This document shows, piece by piece, positions 1 through 7,969 of a stretch of DNA of 64,000 nt. The DNA is from Algoriphagus locisalis (GTDB lineage Bacteria > Bacteroidota > Bacteroidia > Cytophagales > Cyclobacteriaceae): assembly GCF_900116615.1 (NCBI RefSeq), contig NZ_FPBF01000005.1, positions 1 to 64,000 of the forward strand, read 5' to 3'. The translations under genes were made by a program, and so were the position numbers. The first letter of the stretch is position 1. Each line of letters begins with the position of its first letter. The notes below the pieces were generated by a model. That model did not search any database and was not told where the DNA came from. It saw only the letters and a list, made by a program, of their open reading frames with translations.

Positions 1-3000
1 GAGGCTGGCGATGAGTTGACCTACACGTTTGTAGTAAGAAATACAGGTACGGTGACGTTGGGTAATGTCTCTGTGTCTGAGTTGAGCTTCAGTGGCACGG
101 GCACAGCACCGGCGATCACGTTTGTTGCCGCAGAGAGTGATAATACAGAGGGCACGCTAGCTCCAGGCGAGGAAGCGACCTACACAGCCACGTATGTGGT
201 GACTGCACAGGATGTTGAGGCAGGTGTGATCACGAATCAGGCGAGAGCGGCTGGTCAGTTTGGCCAGAACACTCCGGTGACTGATGATTCAGGTGAGAGC
301 TTCGATGTGGATGGTTTGACCAGCTTCGAGCTATGCCAGAAACCTAATTTGGAAATCACCAAAACTGTGAATTCTAACGCGGACATCCTCGAAGGAGACT
401 TGATCTTCGACATCACTGTGAAAAACACTGGTAATGTTACCCTTTACAATATCTATGTAGAAGATATAGAAACAGAGGATAACTGGACTATCGCTGAACT
501 TGCACCTAACGCAGAGGATACCCGCCAAGTAACGGTGGAAATCACGCAGGAAATGATTGATGGCAAATGCTATGAAAATACGGCTATTGCAGAGTCAAGA
601 GAGTTCATTGATGGACAGCAGCAATCTCCGGGTGAAGGAGAATTCCCAGGAGGATTGCTATATAGAGTGGTGGCTCAGGATGAGGACATGGCTGATGCTT
701 GCTTTACTCAAACTCCTGAATTGACTATCGATAAAGAAATCACTGCCGGTGATCCATATAGCGAGGTTGATGATGTAGTTGAATACAGCTATACCTTGGA
801 AAACACGGGTAATGTGACGCTTTATGGTCCATTCACAGTGGAAGATGATAAGATCGATGGAACTATTGCTGATGAGAATAATACTGTAAGCTTGGCTCCA
901 GGAGATGAGATTGTGTTTACTGCTACTTATGCTATCACTGCAGCTGATTTGGAAGAAGGGTCAGTGACCAACATAGCAACAGGTAAAGGATTCATCGGTG
1001 AGGGAGAAGGACAGGAGCCTATAGAATCTGATCCTGATTCTGAAACTGCTGAAGCTAGCTTCAATGAGATCTTGGCTGTGGATGACTTCGCGGGAACATT
1101 TGATTATGAGACTACTGCCCAGACTTCAGCTGTCAATGCTTTGACAAATGATGAGTTGAAAGGTGGTCCGGCAACTCCTGCCAATGTGACCTTGACAACA
1201 GTGATTGCAGATCCAGATGGGGTATTGAGTGTGGATGCAAACGGGGAGATCACCATTGCACCAAATCCTCAGGCAGGTAACTACCAGTTAACTTATAGAA
1301 TTACAGAAACTGGAAATCCATCCAACTGGGATGAGGCAGTGATTACAGTCACGATCAACCCTGAACTTGGGTTGATCGAAGTGGATGAGTATTGTGAACT
1401 GGATGCTCCATACTTGAGATGGTTGCTATCACCGGTGAACTTTGATCTACAGGATCTGGCTCCAAATGATCCTAATCCGTTGACCATGACTTGGTATGAC
1501 AAGGATGACAATGTGATCATCAGCTACGATAATATCCCAATGGAAGGCTACATGCTGTTCCCTGGTGCTGATACATTGGCTGGTGGATACGGTAGTGCAT
1601 GGCCAGGATGGAAATTTGAAAACCAACAGTGGGTGGCTGGAGAATTTAACTTCTATCAGGTTCGTGAAGAAGGTGCTTATGTGATCTTTGAATTGAATCC
1701 TGAAGTTCGAACAGAAGTAACATATCCAGGAGCTTCTGAAGGATGTAACCCTAATCCGAACCCTCCTATTGCTGAGGATGACGATATGACCAGCATTCCG
1801 GTTTATGAGTTTGGATACGATGATATTGTCAATGTATTGACAAATGACAGATTGTTGGATGGTACATCACCATTGAATACTACTTTGGTAACAATAACTG
1901 AGGTGACTCAATCTACTCCAGGCGCATTGATCTTGGATACAAATACAGGTTTGGTAAGTGTATCTCCAGGATTGACTCCAGGTATTTACACCCTAGAATA
2001 TAGAATCTGTACCAATCCTAATCCAACCAACTGCGATACCGCGATTGTGACGGTACGTGTGGTGGCCCCAGGATTAATGATTGAGAAATCAGTTCTTGAA
2101 AATGATAATGTGGTAGAAGGCTTTATCACATACGGTATCAAAGTCACTAACACTGGAGATGTTGAACTATTCAACATTGAAGTGAAGGATGACCTGACTG
2201 GTGAAATGTGGACTATTCCTTCATTGGCTCCGCAGGCGACATGGGAAGAAACTACGGATCTAGAAATCGATCAAGATTTGATAGACGGTCTTTGTGTAAC
2301 CAATACTGCATCTGCTACAGCTTATGAAGAAGTTTATGAGCAGGAATCAGAGGTTGCTGAAGGAAGAGTAATAGCAAGCGATGAAGATTCTGTAGAAGAA
2401 TGCTTTGAAATTTCTCCGGAAATCGAACTGTTGAAAGACGGAGCCTTCGTAGATGGCAACAATGATGGATTTGCTCAGGTGGGCGAGACCGTGGTTTACA
2501 CCTTCACGGTGAGAAACACTGGCAACGTGACCTTGACCAACGTGACTATCGAAGATAATAAGGTAGCAGTAGTAGGGGGCCCTATAGCAACATTTGCTCC
2601 GGGTGATGAGGACAACTCAACCTTCACTGCGACCTACGTATTGACGCAGTCAGATATAGACAACGGCTTGGTGTCCAACCTTGCAATAGCAAGAGGCGAA
2701 GCGCCAGGCGGAGATCCTGAAGATCCAAGTGATGACATCACCGACGAGTCCTCTGATCCTACACCAGTAGATCCAGAGGTTACGGATCCTGAGTGTGAGG
2801 GAGACTGTACCATCACTGAGATTCCTCAGAATCCTATGATAGAACTGTTGAAAGACGGAGCCTTCGTAGATGGCAACAATGATGGATTTGCTCAGGTAGG
2901 CGAGACCGTGGTTTACACCTTCACGGTGAGAAACACTGGCAACGTTACCTTGACCAACGTGACTATCGAAGATAATAAGGTAGCAGTAGTAGGAGGCCCT

Positions 3001-6000
3001 ATAGCAACATTTGCTCCGGGTGATGAGGACAACTCAACCTTCACTGCAACCTACGTATTGACACAGTCAGATATAGACAACGGCTTGGTGTCCAACCTTG
3101 CAATAGCAAGAGGCGAAGCGCCAGGCGGAGATCCTGAAGATCCAAGTGATGACATCACCGACGAGTCCTCTGATCCTACACCAGTAGATCCAGAGGTTAC
3201 AGATCCAGAGTGTGAGGGAGACTGTACCATCACTGAGATTCCTCAGAATCCGATGATAGAACTGTTGAAAGACGGAGCCTTCGTAGATGGAAACAATGAT
3301 GGATTTGCTCAGGTAGGCGAGACCGTGGTTTACACCTTCACGGTGAGAAACACTGGCAACGTGACCTTGACCAACGTGACTGTTGAAGATGATAAGGTAG
3401 CAGTAGTAGGAGGCCCAATAGCAACATTTGCTCCGGGTGATGAGGATAACTCAACCTTCACTGCGACCTACGTATTGACGCAGTCCGATATAGATAACGG
3501 CTTGGTATCTAACCTTGCAATTGCAAGAGGCGAAGCACCAGGCGGAGATCCTGAAGATCCAAGTGATGACATCACCGACGAGTCCTCTGATCCTACACCA
3601 GTAGATCCAGAGGTTACGGATCCTGAGTGTGAGGGTGATTGTACCATTACTGAGATTCCTCAGAATCCTATGATTGAACTGTTGAAAGACGGAGCCTTCG
3701 TAGATGGAAACAATGACGGATTTGCTCAGGTGGGCGAGACAGTGGTTTACACCTTCACTGTGAGAAATACTGGCAACGTGACCTTGACCAATGTGACTAT
3801 CGAAGATGATAAAGTAGCAGTAGTAGGAGGCCCTATAGCAACATTTGCTCCTGGTGCAGAGGACAACTCAACCTTCACTGCAACTTACGTATTGACGCAG
3901 TCAGATATAGATAACGGCTTGGTATCTAACCTTGCTATTGCAAGAGGCGAAGCACCAGGCGGAGATCCTGAAGATCCAAGTGATGACATCACCGACGAAT
4001 CTTCTGATCCTACTCCGGTATCTCCGGATGTTACGGACCCAGAGTGTGAGGGAGACTGTACCATCACTGAGATTCCTCAGAATCCGATGATACAGATTGT
4101 GAAATCTGACAACGGATCTGAGGTAAATGCAGCAGGTGATGTGATCACCTATACTTTGACTGTGACCAACACAGGTAATGTGACCTTGACTAATGTGATG
4201 GTTACAGATCCACTGACTGGTCTAGATCAAAATGCAGGTACTTTAGCACCAGGAGCTTCTACTGCATTGAACACTGAATATGTGGTGACTCAGGCTGATG
4301 TAGATGCAGGATTTGTATTGAATACTGCACTTGCTTCTGGCGAAAGCCCAGACGGTGAAGATCCTGAGGATGAGACTGAAATTGAAACTCCAATTGATCC
4401 ATTACCATCGATTACGCTAGATAAAACCGTTGATGTGACTTCTGTAAGTGAAGCCGGTGTGGTACTGAATTATACCTTATTGGTGAAAAATACCGGTAAT
4501 GTAACTCTTACTAGTGGTGAGCTGACAGATCCCAAAACAGGTTTGGCAGTAGGTTCATTAACCTTGGCTCCAGGGGAAGAAAGAAGCTTCCAGACTACTT
4601 ACACAGTTACATTGGAAGACATTCTAAGTGGAGAGCCTATTCTGAATGTGGCTACGGTGAAAGCAGTTCATGAAAATTCTGAAACTCCTGTAGAAGCTGA
4701 AGATGATGCGACTGTGAATGTTGATCTGACCGCTGGAATCCAGATAGACAAAACTGCAGATAAGACTGTGGTCTATGAAATCGGGGAAGTAATCACTTAT
4801 ACAATTACAGTTACCAATACAGGTACAGCTCCATTGGTAGATGTTCAGGTAAATGATCCAATGACTGGATTTACGGAATCTGTTGAAATGCTATTGCCTA
4901 ATGAGGTACTTGAGTATTCAACTACGTACACTGTAACCGAGTCGGACATTGCTAATCAGGAAAACTTGGTCAACGTAGCAACAGTTACAGCGACAAATCC
5001 TGTTGATCCAGAAAATCCGGTATCTGAAGAAGATGACCATGTGGTAGAAGTAGGTTGTGAAGGCCAGACCCTGATTACGGGTATTGCATTCAATGCTGAG
5101 GCGGATCTTCCACTGGCTGGAGTGCCTGTTACGCTGATTCCGCAGGGAGATACTCCTGGCTCTACGCTACTTGTTATTACAGGTGCGGACGGTAGATATA
5201 CCTTCCAGGATTTTGCTCCAGGCAGCTACCTAGTACAAGTGCAGGATGCTAATCTAAATGCGGCAAGAGGTCTGTATCCAGTAGAAAGCTCCTTGTTCTT
5301 TACGGATATCGCTGACTGTGCTTATCAGACGCATGACTTCGGTTATGAAACCTATGATGGTATTGTACTGGGAGACTTTGTATGGTATGACTTGAATGGT
5401 GATGGTATCCAGAACGAATGGTTTGATGCCAATAACGACGGTCAAGTAACACTGAATGATCCTACCCAAGGTCCAATTGATATTGCGGATTGGGAATGGT
5501 TCGATCTCAATGGTGACGGCAGATACGATGGCCCTGAAAACGAGGGTGAGTTGAACAAAGCCGGCTTCGGCAATGCTCAGTCTGCCAATGTTCATGTAGA
5601 TGGTCCTGGAGGATATGCTGCAGATATCATCGTCGGTATCATAGGATACTGGAGAGATAGGCCAGAGGGAGTAGAGTTCGGTGAGTTTACTGCTTACTTG
5701 AATAATGACGAATTCCTGGATGCTGAAGCGCAGAGAATGGGTGCAACTGGATTAGTGAAAGTTCTTCCTGATGCAGATGCCAGAATGACTGATATCAATG
5801 CTTCTAGAACTGAAGTAAGATGTGGTGTTACAGGTGGGGCAGATGGCATATCGGCCATGATAACTGCTGAAAACCCTGTAAATCTGAATATGGACTTCGG
5901 TATGAGATGTCTAGAGGTAGATGTTGAAATCATCGCCAATGACGATGACTTTGGTACTCACTTCATAAGCTTCGGTGGATTGCTAGGAAATATCCTGGAT

Positions 6001-6864
6001 AATGACCGACTAGAAGGTGAGCGACCAGACCCAGCAGATGTGGACTTCGAATTCACAGAACTTGACGGAATCGTAGGTCTATTGATCGATGAAAACGGAG
6101 AGTTGAGCCTGATCCCAGGAGTGAACGAAGCTAGAGAATATACTTTGAGATATACGCTACGTGAGACAGCATTCCCAGATAACCAGGATGATGCAATTGT
6201 TGTCTTTAGATTGCTAAATGATCAAGTTGATCTTGGAGTTACTAAGACTTCGTTTGATGTGGAGATATTTGAAGGTGACGATTTTGAGTATGAGATTGTC
6301 ATTACCAATGGAGATACTCCTGCTACGAATGTGGTAGTAACAGACAACCTTCCTGCCGGAGTGACTTACATCAGTAACACGGTAACTGCAAATAGCACGA
6401 ATGCTACAGTGAATGATAACGTATCGGGAAGTGCCATTACTTGGACGATCCCTACGCTAGAAGCTGGAGCTACAATCACTATAAGAGTGAAGGTGAATGC
6501 AGTAACCGCAGGGGTAATTACCAATACGGTGATTATCGGTTCTGATGAAGAGGATATTGATGATACAAACAATCAGGATGACGATGTGAATACAATTATG
6601 CCATTCCATATACCTAATGTGATCACTCCTAATAATGATGGAGATAACGATACATTTGAAATAGAAGGAATTAATATATTTGTAAGTACTGAGATCACTA
6701 TCATTAATAGATATGGTGACCATGTTCTAGAGCAGGAAAATTATCAGAATGACTGGAACGCTCCAGGGCAAACAGCAGGTACCTACTTCTATGTACTAAA
6801 AGCTGTAGATAGAAGTGGTAGAGAACATGAGTACAAAGGTTGGATTCAAGTAATTAAAAACTAA
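1..6864 (+). CDS. Giant repeat adhesin with C-terminal type IX secretion (type B) sorting domain, 5'-truncated by the window edge
   Basis: The frame is open from base 1, so the true start lies upstream; about 2287 residues are visible. Most of the protein is a string of 110-140 residue DUF11-like beta-sandwich repeats, each with a VxNTGNVTL-type motif. Around visible residues 1690-1840 there are SdrB/carboxypeptidase-regulatory-like segments with calcium-loop motifs such as DLNGDG. The last about 88 residues (VITPNNDGDNDTFEI, then INRYGD and a final GWIQVIK) match the gliding-motility-associated CHU_C/TIGR04131 sorting domain. Known biology: such proteins cross the outer membrane by the type IX system and need a PorP/SprF partner, which is encoded next. 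Inference: a secreted or surface-anchored adhesin exported with the two downstream gene products. The acidic repeats and near-identical 417-bp units (separate entry) suggest length variation. Confidence 0.93.
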   Translation, partial: EAGDELTYTFVVRNTGTVTLGNVSVSELSFSGTGTAPAITFVAAESDNTEGTLAPGEEATYTATYVVTAQDVEAGVITNQARAAGQFGQNTPVTDDSGESFDVDGLTSFELCQKPNLEITKTVNSNADILEGDLIFDITVKNTGNVTLYNIYVEDIETEDNWTIAELAPNAEDTRQVTVEITQEMIDGKCYENTAIAESREFIDGQQQSPGEGEFPGGLLYRVVAQDEDMADACFTQTPELTIDKEITAGDPYSEVDDVVEYSYTLENTGNVTLYGPFTVEDDKIDGTIADENNTVSLAPGDEIVFTATYAITAADLEEGSVTNIATGKGFIGEGEGQEPIESDPDSETAEASFNEILAVDDFAGTFDYETTAQTSAVNALTNDELKGGPATPANVTLTTVIADPDGVLSVDANGEITIAPNPQAGNYQLTYRITETGNPSNWDEAVITVTINPELGLIEVDEYCELDAPYLRWLLSPVNFDLQDLAPNDPNPLTMTWYDKDDNVIISYDNIPMEGYMLFPGADTLAGGYGSAWPGWKFENQQWVAGEFNFYQVREEGAYVIFELNPEVRTEVTYPGASEGCNPNPNPPIAEDDDMTSIPVYEFGYDDIVNVLTNDRLLDGTSPLNTTLVTITEVTQSTPGALILDTNTGLVSVSPGLTPGIYTLEYRICTNPNPTNCDTAIVTVRVVAPGLMIEKSVLENDNVVEGFITYGIKVTNTGDVELFNIEVKDDLTGEMWTIPSLAPQATWEETTDLEIDQDLIDGLCVTNTASATAYEEVYEQESEVAEGRVIASDEDSVEECFEISPEIELLKDGAFVDGNNDGFAQVGETVVYTFTVRNTGNVTLTNVTIEDNKVAVVGGPIATFAPGDEDNSTFTATYVLTQSDIDNGLVSNLAIARGEAPGGDPEDPSDDITDESSDPTPVDPEVTDPECEGDCTITEIPQNPMIELLKDGAFVDGNNDGFAQVGETVVYTFTVRNTGNVTLTNVTIEDNKVAVVGGPIATFAPGDEDNSTFTATYVLTQSDIDNGLVSNLAIARGEAPGGDPEDPSDDITDESSDPTPVDPEVTDPECEGDCTITEIPQNPMIELLKDGAFVDGNNDGFAQVGETVVYTFTVRNTGNVTLTNVTVEDDKVAVVGGPIATFAPGDEDNSTFTATYVLTQSDIDNGLVSNLAIARGEAPGGDPEDPSDDITDESSDPTPVDPEVTDPECEGDCTITEIPQNPMIELLKDGAFVDGNNDGFAQVGETVVYTFTVRNTGNVTLTNVTIEDDKVAVVGGPIATFAPGAEDNSTFTATYVLTQSDIDNGLVSNLAIARGEAPGGDPEDPSDDITDESSDPTPVSPDVTDPECEGDCTITEIPQNPMIQIVKSDNGSEVNAAGDVITYTLTVTNTGNVTLTNVMVTDPLTGLDQNAGTLAPGASTALNTEYVVTQADVDAGFVLNTALASGESPDGEDPEDETEIETPIDPLPSITLDKTVDVTSVSEAGVVLNYTLLVKNTGNVTLTSGELTDPKTGLAVGSLTLAPGEERSFQTTYTVTLEDILSGEPILNVATVKAVHENSETPVEAEDDATVNVDLTAGIQIDKTADKTVVYEIGEVITYTITVTNTGTAPLVDVQVNDPMTGFTESVEMLLPNEVLEYSTTYTVTESDIANQENLVNVATVTATNPVDPENPVSEEDDHVVEVGCEGQTLITGIAFNAEADLPLAGVPVTLIPQGDTPGSTLLVITGADGRYTFQDFAPGSYLVQVQDANLNAARGLYPVESSLFFTDIADCAYQTHDFGYETYDGIVLGDFVWYDLNGDGIQNEWFDANNDGQVTLNDPTQGPIDIADWEWFDLNGDGRYDGPENEGELNKAGFGNAQSANVHVDGPGGYAADIIVGIIGYWRDRPEGVEFGEFTAYLNNDEFLDAEAQRMGATGLVKVLPDADARMTDINASRTEVRCGVTGGADGISAMITAENPVNLNMDFGMRCLEVDVEIIANDDDFGTHFISFGGLLGNILDNDRLEGERPDPADVDFEFTELDGIVGLLIDENGELSLIPGVNEAREYTLRYTLRETAFPDNQDDAIVVFRLLNDQVDLGVTKTSFDVEIFEGDDFEYEIVITNGDTPATNVVVTDNLPAGVTYISNTVTANSTNATVNDNVSGSAITWTIPTLEAGATITIRVKVNAVTAGVITNTVIIGSDEEDIDDTNNQDDDVNTIMPFHIPNVITPNNDGDNDTFEIEGINIFVSTEITIINRYGDHVLEQENYQNDWNAPGQTAGTYFYVLKAVDRSGREHEYKGWIQVIKN
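2422..4089 (+). repeat. Four in-frame tandem 417-bp (139-codon) repeats inside the adhesin gene
   Basis: Units begin at 2422, 2839, 3256 and 3673, each opening with codons for IELLKDGAFVDGNNDGFAQV and closing at CTITEIPQNPM. The period is exactly 417 bp, so the frame is kept. The units differ at only scattered positions (for example EDNKVA against EDDKVA, and VDPEV against SPDV in the last copy), while the other repeats of the protein are strongly diverged. This points to recent amplification or ongoing homogenisation. It also explains the identical antisense 60-codon frames in this stretch, which are shadows. Confidence 0.95.
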
Positions 6865-6897
6865 TCATTGGTCCACAGACAGGTAGAAAATAGATAG

Positions 6898-6995
6898 CAT
6901 ATGAAATCGAGCATGAATCAAATATCACACACTGGGATTATTATAGTTCATGCGAGATTCCATATGAGCTCTAAAAGATAAATTATAAGCATATG
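6898..6995 (+). promoter_or_regulatory. Leader element copy 1, upstream of porP and ending on its start codon
   Basis: This is one of six copies of a 97-98 bp element. Arm 1 (6898, CATATGAAATCGAGCATG) is an imperfect inverted match to arm 2 (CATGCGAGATTCCATATG, ending at 6966). Arm 3 is CATATG at 6990-6995 and contains the porP start codon. In this copy the arm 1/arm 2 match extends inward through GAA/TTC. An open frame of 26 codons runs from 6901 to a TAA at 6979-6981. The spacer between the adhesin stop and porP is essentially this element. Role inferred: RNA-level control of translation start. Confidence 0.8.
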
Positions 6996-7967
6996 AAAAC
7001 TACTTTTAAAATCATTGGAATGACCTTTCTGGTGGCCATATTGGCCACCGGGGGGACTTTTGGACAGCAGCTTCCGCAGTTCAGCCAGTATATCTTTAAT
7101 GGGTTACATATTAACCCAGGGTATGCAGGCTATAAGCAGGAAGGCTACATTCAGTCAACTTACCGAAGCCAGTGGGTTAATTTCCCAGGGGCACCGGAGA
7201 CCTTCACCGTCACAGCAGATTTATCTGCAAACGAAGGGACGATGGGATTCGGGGTGTCGTTTCTGAGTGACAACTTAGGGCCAGCCAAAACCACCGGAGG
7301 CTTGTTGACTTATGCTTATCGTATTCAAACGGGAGCCAATAGTCATTTGGGGCTTGGAGTAAGTGCAGGCTTTTCACAATATTCTATTGATGGAAGCATG
7401 CTAGACCCGAATGACTTTCCTGATAGTGAAATACCCGATGGAAGAATCAACCTGACGACACCAAATCTAAACACAGGCTTGTTTTTTAACACTAACAAGT
7501 TTTATGCAGGGTTTAGTGTTTATAATATGATTGGTAAGAAATCTCTCGAAAGAGAAGATGTAGCTCTAGCTTACCATGATTTTCACTTTTACCTTACTGC
7601 AGGTGCCATATTTGATTTTGGACAGACAGTGAAGTTCAAGCCTAGCTTCCTTATCAAGGAAGTAAAAGGAGCTCCGACCAATTATGATATCAACGCGATG
7701 TTCTTGTTTGCAGAGCGAATTTGGGTTGGAGGATCGTACAGAAGCAATATGAAAATCTGGAACGATAATTTGCAAGAGAATCTAGATAGTCGAAATGCAT
7801 TGGCAGCGATTATTGAGATCTACGCTACCAAGCGTTTAAGATTAGGCTACGCCTATGACCATAACCTGAATGTGCTGAGCAACTACAGAAATAACTCCCA
7901 TGAGCTTTCCGTAGGCTACTACATAACTCCGAAAACAGCAGTAATGAAAAACCAAAGATGGTTCTGA
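6993..7967 (+). CDS. PorP/SprF family type IX secretion membrane protein
   Basis: 324 residues with a signal peptide ending near TFGQ and the hallmark family N-terminus (QLPQFSQYIFNGLHINPGYAG). The rest has the alternating pattern of an outer-membrane beta-barrel. Known biology: PorP/SprF proteins work with the type IX machinery, and paralogues beside type B sorting-domain adhesins help secrete or anchor that adhesin. It follows the adhesin gene and abuts the OmpA gene, an arrangement typical of SprB-SprF-type loci. The start is fixed by the signal peptide and by the leader element, whose third arm contains this ATG. Whether it is specific for the upstream adhesin is inferred from position. 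Confidence 0.92.
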   Translation: MKTTFKIIGMTFLVAILATGGTFGQQLPQFSQYIFNGLHINPGYAGYKQEGYIQSTYRSQWVNFPGAPETFTVTADLSANEGTMGFGVSFLSDNLGPAKTTGGLLTYAYRIQTGANSHLGLGVSAGFSQYSIDGSMLDPNDFPDSEIPDGRINLTTPNLNTGLFFNTNKFYAGFSVYNMIGKKSLEREDVALAYHDFHFYLTAGAIFDFGQTVKFKPSFLIKEVKGAPTNYDINAMFLFAERIWVGGSYRSNMKIWNDNLQENLDSRNALAAIIEIYATKRLRLGYAYDHNLNVLSNYRNNSHELSVGYYITPKTAVMKNQRWF

Positions 7968-7969
7968 TT

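Noticed and set aside
2634-4067. Three identical 60-codon antisense frames
   Set aside because: Shadows of the four tandem 417-bp repeats in the adhesin gene.
6981-6995. TATAA/TATAAT just before ATG in the leader elements read as a -10 box
   Set aside because: It would start transcription inside or at the start codon; Bacteroidota use TAnnTTTG. Arm complementarity explains the conservation better.
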